Assembly (NCBI RefSeq): GCF_026341275.1 | Contig: NZ_JAIFZO010000002.1 | Coordinates: 5,734,118-5,798,117, forward strand | Direction: 5' to 3' | Source of the DNA: Streptomyces ortus | Lineage (GTDB): Bacteria; Actinomycetota; Actinomycetes; Streptomycetales; Streptomycetaceae | DNA: 64,000 nucleotides | In this document: positions 9,899-18,456 of the stretch, one piece after another | Layout: the number at the start of each line of letters is the position of its first letter | Numbering within the stretch: the first letter of the stretch is position 1 | The notes under the pieces: model-generated | Told to the model about the DNA's origin: nothing | Database searches by the model: none | What the model saw: only the letters and a program-made list of their open reading frames with translations | Position numbers and translations under genes: made by a program

Positions 9899-11245
9899 AT
9901 GGTGCGCGTGCGCCTGCAGAGCACCGGGCGGCACCGTGCTGTGAAGCCGGTCAGGGGAAGCCGTCAGGCCGTCGCGCTGGCGACGGTGCTGTCCGCCGCG
10001 GGTGTCCAGGCGGGCACGTCGGCGGGTACGGCGCAGGCCGTCGACAACCCGACGTGGACCGAGGGGCCGATCTTCAACGATCCGCTCGGCACCACCGACC
10101 AGCAGTACGCGATCCGCACCCGGCTGATCGAGCTGACGAACTCCGCGCTGCCCGGCTCCACGATCAAGGTCGCGGTCTACCACGTCTGGGAGGCGGGCAT
10201 CGTCAACGCGCTCGTCGCCGCCAAGAACCGCGGTGTGCGCGTGCAGGTGCTGCTCGACGAGTCCAGCGTCAGCGACCGCCCGACCAACACCGCCTACGGG
10301 ACGCTCGCCTCGGGCCTCGGCACGGACCGTACGCGGGACTCGTACGTCTCGACGTGTCCGGCGAACAAGTCGTGTCTGGGCGACCCGGAGTTCGGGCAGT
10401 CGATCATGCACAACAAGTTCTGGCTCTTCTCGGCGGTGCAGGGCGCCACGAACGTGGTCGTGGAGACCACCTCGAACTCCACGCCGTCCGCGCACACGCG
10501 CTTCTTCAACGACGCGCTGCTGCTGCCGAACAACCCGACGATGTACGACGCGTACGCGGACTACTTCGACACGATGGTCGCGCGCGACTGGGCGTCCTGG
10601 AACTACCGCACGGTGAGCAACGGCCTCTACAAGGCGTACTTCTTCCCGCGGGCGGGCAACACACGGGCCACCGACTCGGTGTACTCGATCCTCAACAACG
10701 TCACCTGCAAGTACAAGGACACCGCGGGCGTCACGCAGTCCACCAAGGTCCGGGTGGCGATCTTCAAGATCACGCGGCTGGCGATCGCGGAGAAGCTGGT
10801 CGACCTGAAGAAGGCGGGCTGCTCCGTGAGCATCGTCTACGCGGAGTCCGACAGCGCCAAGAGCAGCGGCGGCACCAAGGGCACCTGGGAGAAGATGCAC
10901 ACCACCGGGGGCCCGACCGTACGCTGCTACAACGACGACCGGGACCCGCTGAACCCCGGCCAGAAGCTGGTCACGCCGTACATCGTCCACTCCAAGTACA
11001 TCCTGGTGGACGGCGTGTACGACGGGGTGAGGAACAAGGTCAGCTTCACCGGCTCCGGCAACTACACGGGCCCCGCGCTGCGCGAGAACGACGAGTCGAT
11101 CGTGAAGGTCGACGACGACGCCGTGCACGACATGTACAAGATCCACTTCGACCGGGTGACCAAGGTCGCTTACCCGGGCACCGCGGACTCCACGGATCTG
11201 TGCAAGGGCGTGAAGCCGCTGCCTGCGGACGGCGAACCCACGTAG
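9899..11245 (+). CDS. Secreted phospholipase D-like (HKD) protein
   Basis: A 448-residue protein with an N-terminal export signal: basic MVRVRLQSTGRHRAVKPVRGSR, then a hydrophobic segment VALATVLSAAGV, with likely cleavage after ...GTAQA near residue 47. Two half-sites typical of the PLD superfamily follow. IMHNKFWLFS has H171 and K173 but a serine where the usual D would be. IVHSKYILVDG has H364, K366 and the canonical D. The two halves should form one active site acting on a phosphodiester (phospholipid or nucleic acid), outside the membrane. Start ATG 9899 follows a strong GGGGAGGGG site. The gene stands alone between rne and rplU with its own upstream region. Which phosphodiester it attacks cannot be told from sequence. 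Confidence 0.85.
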   Translation: MVRVRLQSTGRHRAVKPVRGSRQAVALATVLSAAGVQAGTSAGTAQAVDNPTWTEGPIFNDPLGTTDQQYAIRTRLIELTNSALPGSTIKVAVYHVWEAGIVNALVAAKNRGVRVQVLLDESSVSDRPTNTAYGTLASGLGTDRTRDSYVSTCPANKSCLGDPEFGQSIMHNKFWLFSAVQGATNVVVETTSNSTPSAHTRFFNDALLLPNNPTMYDAYADYFDTMVARDWASWNYRTVSNGLYKAYFFPRAGNTRATDSVYSILNNVTCKYKDTAGVTQSTKVRVAIFKITRLAIAEKLVDLKKAGCSVSIVYAESDSAKSSGGTKGTWEKMHTTGGPTVRCYNDDRDPLNPGQKLVTPYIVHSKYILVDGVYDGVRNKVSFTGSGNYTGPALRENDESIVKVDDDAVHDMYKIHFDRVTKVAYPGTADSTDLCKGVKPLPADGEPT

Positions 11246-11277
11246 GTTGCCAGGTCAGGGTGGGGGCAGCGCTCGGT

Positions 11278-11306
11278 TTGACCCCCAGGTCGGGGCCCCG
11301 TAACCT
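11278..11306 (+). promoter_or_regulatory. Promoter of rplU-rpmA
   Basis: A good vegetative-type match: -35 TTGACC (11278-11283), 17-bp spacer, -10 TAACCT (11301-11306). It predicts a start near 11313 and a leader of about 138 nt before rplU. Confidence 0.65.
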
Positions 11307-11354
11307 TGACCCTCGGTGTGTTTCTTGATGCACCGCATTCCCGTAAACCTCTTC

Positions 11355-11379
11355 CTCCCGGTGGCTCGCGCCCCGGGAG
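11355..11379 (+). promoter_or_regulatory. Hairpin in the rplU mRNA leader
   Basis: CTCCCGG (11355-11361) pairs with CCGGGAG (11373-11379). The long untranslated leader of a ribosomal protein operon makes this a candidate autoregulatory element, but no known leader family is recognised. Confidence 0.3.
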
Positions 11380-11450
11380 AGGCTGCCTGCTTCGCTTTCT
11401 TCGGTGGCTGGACTGCGGGGATTCCGATTTCGAGTGAGAGAGAGATCCGC

Positions 11451-11771
11451 GTGTACGCCATCGTGCGCAGCGGTGGTCGCCAGCACAAGGTTGCTGTCGG
11501 CGACATCGTTGAGGTTGACAAGATTTCCACTGCCAAGGTCGGCGACACGGTCGAGCTCTCGACCCTGCTCGTTGTCGACGGCGACGCCGTCACCAGCGAC
11601 CCGTGGGTCCTGGCCGGCATCAAGGTCCAGGCCGAGATCGTGGATCACCACAAGGGTGTGAAGATCGACATCCTTCGCTACAAGAACAAGACCGGCTACC
11701 GCCGTCGTCAGGGCCACCGCCAGCAGTACACGGCGATCAAGGTCACTGAGATCCCCGCGGCTGCGAAGTAA
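11451..11771 (+). CDS. rplU: 50S ribosomal protein L21
   Basis: A 106-residue protein matching L21 end to end (MYAIVRSGGRQHKV..., ILRYKNKTGYRRRQGHRQ). It is a component of the large ribosomal subunit that contacts 23S rRNA. GTG 11451 follows a GAGAGAGAGA purine-rich ribosome site. It is followed after 14 nt by rpmA, and the pair forms one operon driven by the promoter at 11278, possibly extending to obg. Confidence 0.98.
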   Translation: MYAIVRSGGRQHKVAVGDIVEVDKISTAKVGDTVELSTLLVVDGDAVTSDPWVLAGIKVQAEIVDHHKGVKIDILRYKNKTGYRRRQGHRQQYTAIKVTEIPAAAK

Positions 11772-11785
11772 GGGACTGAGGAGAG

Positions 11786-12040
11786 ATGGCACACAAGAAG
11801 GGCGCATCGTCCACCCGGAACGGTCGCGACTCCAATGCTCAGCGGCTCGGCGTGAAGCGCTTCGGCGGTCAGACCGTCAACGCCGGTGAGATCCTGGTCC
11901 GCCAGCGTGGCACCCACTTCCACCCCGGCGTGAGCGTCGGCCGTGGCAAGGACGACACGCTGTTCGCGCTGGCCGCCGGTGCGGTCGAGTTCGGCACGCA
12001 CCGTGGCCGCAAGGTCGTGAACATCGTTCCGGTCGCCTGA
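11786..12040 (+). CDS. rpmA: 50S ribosomal protein L27
   Basis: 84 residues, L27: MAHKKGASSTRNGRDSNAQR. The N-terminal tail of this family reaches the peptidyl transferase centre. There is no Firmicutes-type N-terminal extension needing cleavage; the protein begins directly with the mature M-A-H-K-K end. A GAGGAGAG ribosome site precedes ATG 11786. It is the second gene of the rplU operon and is followed by a strong hairpin. Confidence 0.98.
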   Translation: MAHKKGASSTRNGRDSNAQRLGVKRFGGQTVNAGEILVRQRGTHFHPGVSVGRGKDDTLFALAAGAVEFGTHRGRKVVNIVPVA

Positions 12041-12054
12041 CCGGATCTTTTGCG

Positions 12055-12096
12055 AGGCGGACCTCACTTCCCGTACGGGAAGCGGGTCCGCCTTTC
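12055..12096 (+). terminator. Terminator between rpmA and obg
   Basis: AGGCGGACC (12055-12063) pairs with GGTCCGCCT (12085-12093), and nested inside is the perfect 16-base palindrome CTTCCCGTACGGGAAG (12067-12082). It is followed by TTTCG. Obg is therefore probably transcribed at least partly from its own signal. Confidence 0.75.
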
Positions 12097-12179
12097 GCGT
12101 GTTTCACCTGGGCAGTGACTGCGACGACGAATCAGTGACTGCTCCGAGAGATTTCCGTACGTAACTGGAGGCACATTCC

Positions 12180-13616
12180 ATGACCACCTTCGTGGACCGC
12201 GTCGAGCTGCACGTCGCCGCGGGTAGCGGAGGTCACGGCTGTGCCTCCGTCCACCGGGAGAAGTTCAAGCCCCTCGGTGGCCCGGACGGCGGCAACGGCG
12301 GCCGTGGCGGTGACGTGATCCTGGTCGTCGACCAGTCCGTCACCACGCTCCTCGACTACCACCACTCCCCGCACCGCAAGGCCACCAGCGGCCGGCCCGG
12401 TGAGGGCGGCAACCGCTCGGGCAAGGACGGCCAGGACCTGATCCTGCCGGTGCCGGACGGCACCGTCGTCCAGGACAAGGCCGGGAACGTCCTCGCCGAC
12501 CTGGTGGGCCAGGGCACCACCTACATCGCCGCGGAGGGCGGCAGGGGCGGCCTCGGTAACGCGGCCCTGTCCTCGGCGCGCCGCAAGGCGCCCGGCTTCG
12601 CCCTGCTGGGCGTCCCCGGTGGCACGCAGGACATCGTCCTGGAGCTGAAGACGGTCGCGGACGTGGCGCTGGTCGGCTACCCGAGCGCGGGCAAGTCCTC
12701 GCTGATCTCGGTCCTGTCGGCGGCCAAGCCCAAGATCGCCGACTACCCCTTCACGACCCTCGTCCCCAACCTCGGTGTGGTGACGGCGGGCTCGACGGTC
12801 TACACGATTGCCGACGTGCCGGGCCTGATCCCGGGAGCCAGCCAGGGCAAGGGCCTGGGGCTCGAGTTCCTGCGGCACGTGGAGCGCTGCGAGGTGCTCG
12901 TGCACGTCCTGGACACGGCGACCCTGGAGTCGGACCGCGACCCCGTCTCCGACCTCGAGATCATCGAGGAGGAGCTGAACCAGTACGGCGGTCTGGGCAA
13001 CCGGCCGCGCCTGGTCGTCCTGAACAAGATCGACGTGCCCGACGGCAAGGACCTGGCCGAGATGGTGCGCCCCGACCTGGAGGCGCGCGGCTACCAGGTC
13101 TTCGCGATCTCGGCGGTCGCCCACATGGGCCTCAAGGAGCTGTCCTTCGCGCTGGCCGAGCTGGTCGCACAGGCGCGTGCGGCGAAGCCGAAGGAAGAGG
13201 CGACACGGATCGTCATCCGCCCCAAGGCGGTCGACGACGCGGGCTTCACGGTGACGCGCGAGGACGACGGGCTGTACCGCGTACGCGGCGAGAAGCCGGA
13301 GCGGTGGGTCCGGCAGACCGACTTCAACAACGACGAGGCCGTCGGGTACCTGGCCGACCGGCTCGCCCGCCTCGGCATCGAGGCCTCGCTGATGAAGGCG
13401 GGCGCCCGCACGGGCGACGGCGTCGCCATCGGACCCGAGGAGAACGCGGTCGTCTTCGACTGGGAGCCGACGGTGATGGCGGGGGCCGAGATGCTCGGGC
13501 GCCGTGGCGAGGACCACCGCTTCGACGCCCCGCGGCCCGCCTCGCAGCGGCGCCGCGACAAGCAGGCGGAGCGGGACGAGTCGGACCAGGAGTACGACGA
13601 CTTCAAACCGTTCTGA
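12180..13616 (+). CDS. obg: Obg family GTPase
   Basis: A 478-residue GTPase involved in late 50S subunit assembly and stress/developmental control in this family. There are three domains. The glycine-rich Obg fold is residues 1-158 (GSGGHGCASVHREKF, GGPDGGNGGRGGDV). The G domain has P-loop GYPSAGKSSL at about 165, DVPGLI, NKID and SA motifs. A C-terminal OCT domain (about 345-425) is followed by an acidic/basic tail ending DDFKPF. The start ATG 12180 is preceded by ACTGGAGG. Gene order rplU-rpmA-obg is widely conserved. In Streptomyces, Obg is linked to the onset of aerial growth; that is family knowledge, not visible here. Confidence 0.97.
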   Translation: MTTFVDRVELHVAAGSGGHGCASVHREKFKPLGGPDGGNGGRGGDVILVVDQSVTTLLDYHHSPHRKATSGRPGEGGNRSGKDGQDLILPVPDGTVVQDKAGNVLADLVGQGTTYIAAEGGRGGLGNAALSSARRKAPGFALLGVPGGTQDIVLELKTVADVALVGYPSAGKSSLISVLSAAKPKIADYPFTTLVPNLGVVTAGSTVYTIADVPGLIPGASQGKGLGLEFLRHVERCEVLVHVLDTATLESDRDPVSDLEIIEEELNQYGGLGNRPRLVVLNKIDVPDGKDLAEMVRPDLEARGYQVFAISAVAHMGLKELSFALAELVAQARAAKPKEEATRIVIRPKAVDDAGFTVTREDDGLYRVRGEKPERWVRQTDFNNDEAVGYLADRLARLGIEASLMKAGARTGDGVAIGPEENAVVFDWEPTVMAGAEMLGRRGEDHRFDAPRPASQRRRDKQAERDESDQEYDDFKPF

Positions 13617-13678
13617 CGGCTTGCCCCCGGGGGGCGGGCGCGTGATGGCACCGCGGGCCGAGAGCGGGCCGGCTGGTT

Positions 13679-13747
13679 GCGCGGTTCCCCGCCTCCCTGA
13701 CGGGGCGCACCCCGGGCGCCTGTTTTCAGAGGCGCGGGGAACCGCGC
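13679..13747. repeat. Streptomyces-type intergenic palindromic repeat
   Basis: GCGCGGTTCCCCGCCTC (13679-13695) is the inverted complement, with a two-base bulge, of GAGGCGCGGGGAACCGCGC (13729-13747). The same core (GCGC[AG]GTTCCCCGCGCCCC) recurs at 21747-21910. It belongs to the GTTCCCCGCGCC-type sequence scattered between Streptomyces genes. Confidence 0.7.
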
Positions 13748-13816
13748 GGGTCACCCCCACTGCCCCGCAGCCAAGGCACCCCCAGCCCCGCAGTCCAAAG
13801 CGTGGTCGCGCAATGC

Positions 13817-13861
13817 AAAGGCGTGGGCCCCGGAGGAGTGATCTCCGGGGCCCACGCCTTT
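13817..13861. terminator. Bidirectional terminator, obg / 13886 gene
   Basis: A 19-bp perfect stem: AAAGGCGTGGGCCCCGGAG and its complement CTCCGGGGCCCACGCCTTT around a 7-base loop. It lies between two convergent genes and has A- and T-flanks, so it can serve both strands. Confidence 0.9.
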
Positions 13862-13885
13862 GTTCAGTGCCGACGTGCGCAGTGA

Positions 13886-15970
13886 TTACGCGTTGACCGA
13901 GTCCTCCGCCTCGGTCGCGTCCTGCGAAGCCTCCTCCGCCGCGTCCTCCGAGGCGGACCGCGGCGAAGGGATCTCGGCCGCGAGGCGCGACTCCATCCGC
14001 ACCCGCCGCTCGTCGGCCTTCGTGCACAGGTCGTCGATCGCCCGGTTGAAGCGGACCATCGACGGCGGGTCGGACGGACCGAGCAGGTGCTCCTTCAGCG
14101 CGGCACGCGCCGCCGTGAACTGGTCCTTCTCGGGACGGCGCACCGACTCCAGGAGCGCGGGCACACCCTCCGCCCCGGGGGAGAGGACCACACCCGCCGA
14201 CACCGTCGGGAACCCCGTGCGGAACGCCGCCTCGGTCATCCCCGACGTGTTCGCCACCGCGTACGGCTTCTCGCTCGACAGCCAGTCGGAGACGACCGAC
14301 GAGACGTCGCTGACCAGCAGGTCCGCCTGGTTGAAGCAGGCGAAGATACCCGGCCGGGCGTCCGTGATGATCTGGTGCTCCCACTCCGGGAAGGACGCCC
14401 AGTACGCCTTCTCCCAGGCCAGCGCGGCCTCGGCGATGGCGGCCTCGCGGTCGCCCCGGGGCGCGCCCTGGAGCAGCATGCGCTCCATCTCGTCGGCGCT
14501 GGCCCGGAAGTCGGTGGACGTCAGCTTGTCCAACTCGGCCGTGCGCCGCGCCAGTTCGGCCGCGGCACCCGCGTCGGGACGGGGGCCCGAGCGCAGCGCG
14601 GCGGCCTCGCGGATCATCGCCTTGATGCGCTCGTTCGCGGCGCCCGCGCGCAGGTCGACGGAACCGGTCATCGGGTGGGGCTTGTAGAGGAGCCGTACCC
14701 CGTCGTCTGCCAGGAGCTGCCGGACGATGTTCTCGCCGGCCAGGACCACGGACGTGTTGCCGGGGTTGCCGTCCCAGCCCTCCCACGTGGGGGCGTACAG
14801 CACGGTCGTGAACGCGCCCGTCGGCGCCCCGGAGTACGGGCGGATCGGCGCGAGCTGCGGGCGGCCGACCTCCACGATGTCCTTGTCCTCGACGCCGACC
14901 TCGGCCAGCGCGTACCGCTCGCGGGCCGCGGGACCGGCCACCCATACCTCGTCGTACGCCTTGGCGTACGGGTTGCAGGAGGAGAGCTTGTCGCTCTCGC
15001 CGTGGTTGATGAAGGCGTGCTTCACCGTGGGGATGCGCAGGACCTGCGAGGTCTTCGCGGCGTTCGCCGGGTGGAGCATCATCTTGAGCGTCGAGTTCTC
15101 CAGCGAGAACATCGTCGAGACCTTCGGGAAGCAGATGACCGGCACGTCGGTGGCGTCGATCTTCTGCACCATGAACCGCTCGCGCAGCACGATCAGCGGC
15201 TTCGCGTCGACCGCGGAGACGGTGGAGAGCCACATGTTCGCCTGGTACGCGGAGGTCGTGCCGCCGGAGAAGTACATGGCGACCGTCGGCCGGTAGTCGG
15301 CCAGCCACGCGTCCAGCCACTCCATGACCTTCTGCTCGCTCAGGGCGCGCTTCTTCGGCAGCAGCCAGGTGGCGAGGTACGCCGTGCCGCCGCCGATCAG
15401 CACGAGGGCGACACCGAGGCCGATGGCACCCCACAGGGCGTCCTCGGTGGCCGCGGTGACCATCAGGCCGACCGTGGTCGGTACGGAGAAGGTGAGCAGC
15501 CGGTGACCGGGGCGGCGGGCCAGGATGCGCGGCGGCGCGGCCGTGAGGCGCAGCGCGGACGCGTCGATGTTGCGGGTGACGATCGGCAGCGTACGGGTGC
15601 GGCGGACCATGACGGCGGCGGCCTGGCAGGCGAAGTGCAGGGCGTAGAACACGCACAGCCCGACCATCAGCGGCGCCTGCTCGTGCGTCGGGCTGATGCC
15701 GTCGATCCGCAGGAGCCCCACCAGGATGATCATGTCGCGCAGCAACTGCCGGACCGTGGCGTCGAAGCGGACCTTGCCGAGCAGCGAGAGCAGCCCGGGA
15801 TCCCGGTACTGAAGGAACACGTCGAGGGCGAGGCCGGCGGCGCTCGCGGCGACGAACACCGGGACGTTCGGCAGCAGAGCGGAGACGATCTGAGCCGTGA
15901 AGAGCGCGAACATCGAGAGCAGCGCGGCGAGCTGCACGATGCGGCGGGTGGCGAGTCCGGCGGAGGGCAC
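13886..15970 (-). CDS. Membrane-anchored CDP-glycerol (TagF-like) glycerophosphotransferase
   Basis: A 694-residue protein. The N-terminal ~230 residues hold several hydrophobic helices (VQLAALLSMFALFTAQIVSA, PVFVAASAAGLAL, APLMVGLCVFYAL, a later pair around LWGAIGLGVALVLIGGGTAYLATW). The remaining cytosolic part resembles CDP-glycerol glycerophosphotransferases that polymerise teichoic-acid-like chains: INHGESDK, VAGPAARERYA, YAPTWEGW, LLYKPHP, and DLLVSDVSSVVSDWL near the end. GTG 15970 is chosen because AGGAG precedes it and the upstream in-frame codons lack character. The neighbourhood of envelope genes (two membrane proteins, the LCP ligase at 24386) supports a role in cell-wall or spore-wall polymer synthesis. 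The exact polymer is unknown. Confidence 0.85.
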   Translation of the reverse strand: MPSAGLATRRIVQLAALLSMFALFTAQIVSALLPNVPVFVAASAAGLALDVFLQYRDPGLLSLLGKVRFDATVRQLLRDMIILVGLLRIDGISPTHEQAPLMVGLCVFYALHFACQAAAVMVRRTRTLPIVTRNIDASALRLTAAPPRILARRPGHRLLTFSVPTTVGLMVTAATEDALWGAIGLGVALVLIGGGTAYLATWLLPKKRALSEQKVMEWLDAWLADYRPTVAMYFSGGTTSAYQANMWLSTVSAVDAKPLIVLRERFMVQKIDATDVPVICFPKVSTMFSLENSTLKMMLHPANAAKTSQVLRIPTVKHAFINHGESDKLSSCNPYAKAYDEVWVAGPAARERYALAEVGVEDKDIVEVGRPQLAPIRPYSGAPTGAFTTVLYAPTWEGWDGNPGNTSVVLAGENIVRQLLADDGVRLLYKPHPMTGSVDLRAGAANERIKAMIREAAALRSGPRPDAGAAAELARRTAELDKLTSTDFRASADEMERMLLQGAPRGDREAAIAEAALAWEKAYWASFPEWEHQIITDARPGIFACFNQADLLVSDVSSVVSDWLSSEKPYAVANTSGMTEAAFRTGFPTVSAGVVLSPGAEGVPALLESVRRPEKDQFTAARAALKEHLLGPSDPPSMVRFNRAIDDLCTKADERRVRMESRLAAEIPSPRSASEDAAEEASQDATEAEDSVNA

Positions 15971-16402
15971 GGAATGGGCTCCTGCGAGGGGTGCGGCGGA
16001 TGGGGGGAGGCATGGAGGTCGGGCCTCGCCGTACCTCCCTGAAGCTCGTACGGGAGAGGCCGATCCCTGACCGTATGACCTCTGCGGGTCGCCTAGCAAT
16101 CTTGCGTGAGAACTATCACCGGATTTGGGTTTAAAACGACGAGAAGCTGTGACGCTCCCTTCCCGCCCTCCGCGCGCGCCCCCGCCGACCCGCCTCTCCG
16201 CGTCCGCCCCTCGAAACACGGGGGCGTCCGCCGCGCCCCGTCCCGTAGATTGCACGAACCGGACACGGGCCGGGCGCGGGCCGGGCACGGGCCGGGCGCG
16301 GAGCGGACCGGGCCGGACACGGACAGGATCAGGTCGCGGGACCGGACAGGCCGCGGTCGGGCCGTCGGGAACGTCGGAACATCGGGAACATTGGGGTGCA
16401 GC
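15971..16402. other. Divergent intergenic region (432 bp) between TagF-like gene and proB
   Basis: It must hold the promoters of both divergent genes. The least GC-rich part (about 16090-16145, with GGGTTTAAAACGACG) is the likeliest promoter core. Bases 16259-16325 are a degenerate tandem run of GGGCCGGGC[AG]C units. No further gene is supported; open frames here are GC-driven. Confidence 0.5.
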
Positions 16403-17557
16403 GTGTCATCGGCCAGGCGGGCGGCAGAGCGTGCGGCGGACAGACAGGGCGTGCTGGACGCCCGCAGGATCGTCGTCAAGGTGGGTTCCTCGTCCCTGAC
16501 CACCGCGGCCGGAGGCCTCGACGCCGACCGCGTGGACGCCCTCGTCGACGTGCTCGCCAAGAGCCGGGGCGGCGGCGAGCACGAGGTCGTCCTCGTCTCG
16601 TCCGGCGCCATCGCCGCCGGGCTCGCCCCGCTGGGCCTGCGCCGCCGCCCCAAGGACCTGGCCCGCCAGCAGGCCGCCGCCAGCGTCGGCCAGGGCCTCC
16701 TGGTCGCCCGCTACACCGCCTCCTTCGCCCGGTACGGCGTCCGGGTCGGCCAGGTGCTGCTCACCTCCGACGACATGAGCCGCCGCGCCCACCACCGCAA
16801 CGCCTCCCGCACCCTCGACAAACTCCTCGCGATGGGCGCACTGCCCGTCGTCAACGAGAACGACACCGTCGCCACGGACGAGATCCGCTTCGGCGACAAC
16901 GACCGCCTCGCGGCCCTCGTCGCCCATCTCGTCCGCGCGGACCTGCTCGTCCTGCTCTCCGACGTGGACGGCGTGTACGACGGCGACCCCAGCCGACCCG
17001 GTACGTCGCGGATAGCGGAAGTACGCACTCCGGCCGACCTCGCCCACGTCGACATCGGCAGTACGGGCAAGGCGGGCGTCGGCACCGGAGGCATGGTCAC
17101 CAAGGTCGAGGCGGCCCGGATCGCCGCCGCGGCCGGCATCCCGGTGGTGCTGACAAGTGCGGTGCACGCCGCGGACGCCCTCGCGGGGCGGGACACCGGC
17201 ACCTACTTCCACGCCACCGGCCGCCGCTCCGCCGACCGGCTGCTGTGGCTCCAGCACGCGTCGACCCCGCGGGGCGCCCTCGTCCTGGACGACGGGGCCG
17301 TGCGCGCGGTCGTAGAGCGGCGCACGTCCCTGCTGCCCGCGGGCATCGCGGCCGTCGAGGGCGACTTCACCGCCGGTGACCCGGTCGAACTGCGCGACGG
17401 CACGGGGCGGGCGGTCGCCCGGGGGCTGGTCAACTTCGACGCCAAGGAGATCCCGCAGCTGATCGGGCGCTCCACGCACGACCTGGCCCGCGAGCTGGGT
17501 CCCGCGTACGAACGCGAGGTCGTGCACCGGGACGACCTGGTGCTGCTGAATCCGTGA
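16403..17557 (+). CDS. proB: Glutamate 5-kinase
   Basis: A 384-residue enzyme that phosphorylates L-glutamate to glutamyl 5-phosphate, the first step of proline synthesis. The amino-acid-kinase domain shows RRIVVKVGSSSL, VLVSSGAIAAG, VNENDTVATDEIRFGDNDRL and GTGGMVTKVEAARIA. A C-terminal PUA domain (about residues 290-380) is present, as in E. coli ProB. The start is set at GTG 16403 with GGGGTG upstream; GTG 16454, directly before the conserved LDARRIVVKVG, is an alternative. It lies upstream of proA with one small conserved gene between them. The usual control is proline feedback inhibition of the kinase (family knowledge). Confidence 0.95.
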   Translation: MSSARRAAERAADRQGVLDARRIVVKVGSSSLTTAAGGLDADRVDALVDVLAKSRGGGEHEVVLVSSGAIAAGLAPLGLRRRPKDLARQQAAASVGQGLLVARYTASFARYGVRVGQVLLTSDDMSRRAHHRNASRTLDKLLAMGALPVVNENDTVATDEIRFGDNDRLAALVAHLVRADLLVLLSDVDGVYDGDPSRPGTSRIAEVRTPADLAHVDIGSTGKAGVGTGGMVTKVEAARIAAAAGIPVVLTSAVHAADALAGRDTGTYFHATGRRSADRLLWLQHASTPRGALVLDDGAVRAVVERRTSLLPAGIAAVEGDFTAGDPVELRDGTGRAVARGLVNFDAKEIPQLIGRSTHDLARELGPAYEREVVHRDDLVLLNP

Positions 17558-17867
17558 GCGGGGCGGCCTGAGGGGGGTCGGAGGAGCTCGGCGGGCCTCG
17601 AAGCGGCCCGGAGCCGCCCGGCGCGGCCCGGAGCGGTGCTCACCGGACGTCCACCGGCGTACGCCCGGCGCCCCGTCCGTCAACATGGCCCCGGCAGGGC
17701 CCCGGCCGAAAAGAGCGGGGAACGCCCGACAAAGCCCCTGCCGGGAGGTGGACCTTCGGTAAAAGTGCCACGCGGCGCCTTCCCACCTGCTCAACTTTGT
17801 CTCAGGGAGACCCCCTCAGTCCGATCAGTCGACAGTCCGAGCGGACCACTGCGTGAAGGAGGCCGTC
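17558..17867. other. Intergenic stretch after proB
   Basis: 310 bp without a supported gene. It contains irregular CGGCCCGGAGC-like repeats (17590-17635) and a lower-GC segment at 17740-17830 (GGTAAAAGTGCC, CAACTTTGTCTCAG) that probably carries the promoter for the gene at 17868. No convincing terminator was seen. Confidence 0.4.
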
Positions 17868-18335
17868 GTGAGACGAGTGCGCCCTGGGGCGGCGGCGTCC
17901 CGCAGTCTTGGCGGCTCGCGCGCGGCCGGCGAGGAACGGGCGCTCACCAGCGTCGTCGCCGGTGAGATGTACGAGGCGGAGGAGCCGCAGGACCTGCCGA
18001 GGCTGTGGCACGTCACGCTGAGCGTCTCGGGCGGCGAGGCCCCGCTCAAAGAGGTCAGGCGCGGCCTGGAACAGCTCGCCCACGACCACCCCTTCCTGCT
18101 GACCAGCCGGTACGCCAACGACCACGCGGAGATCCGCTACTGGGAGGAGGCCCGCGACCTGCACGACGCGGCGGCGGTCGCGCTGCGGCTGTGGGGCGAG
18201 CACCGCCAGACCGCGAAGCTGCCGCCCTGGGAGATCGTCGGTCTGGAGGTCATCGACCGGGAGACCTACCACCAGAGGATCGCGGAGGGCTACGGGCCGC
18301 TGCCGGCCACGCCGGTGGGCGTCCACCCGTTCTGA
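17868..18335 (+). CDS. Conserved hypothetical protein between proB and proA
   Basis: A 155-residue soluble protein. GTG 17868 is preceded at 5 nt by an excellent GAAGGAGG site. The first ~35 residues are basic and variable; the rest is an alpha/beta-looking domain: DLPRLWHVTLSVSGGEAPL, GLEQLAHDHPFLLTSRYANDHAEIRYWEEA, PPWEIVGLEVIDRE. This resembles small actinobacterial proteins of unknown function with a ferredoxin-like or ACT-like pattern, but I do not recognise a named family. Codon use matches its neighbours. It sits between two proline synthesis genes, so a regulatory role is conceivable but unsupported. Confidence 0.8.
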   Translation: MRRVRPGAAASRSLGGSRAAGEERALTSVVAGEMYEAEEPQDLPRLWHVTLSVSGGEAPLKEVRRGLEQLAHDHPFLLTSRYANDHAEIRYWEEARDLHDAAAVALRLWGEHRQTAKLPPWEIVGLEVIDRETYHQRIAEGYGPLPATPVGVHPF

Positions 18336-18425
18336 CGTCCGGGGCCGCTGCCTCCGCGGCCCCGGGGGTACACACTTTCTCCGGCCATTTCAGGACCTGT
18401 CTCGCGGTGTGGGACAACGGCTGAA

Positions 18426-18449
18426 CAGCTCTCGCGGGCGCACTACCCT
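18426..18449 (+). promoter_or_regulatory. -10 region just upstream of proA start
   Basis: TACCCT at 18444-18449 ends 7 nt before ATG 18457, so transcription should begin at or next to the start codon. CTGAAC (18421-18426) is a weak -35 at 17 bp. No ribosome site fits, supporting a leaderless mRNA. Confidence 0.5.
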
Positions 18450-18456
18450 GCGGGTT

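Noticed and set aside
12132..16013. 1293-codon minus-strand frame spanning obg and the TagF-like gene
   Set aside because: It crosses two well-supported genes in the wrong phase and has no recognizable motif.
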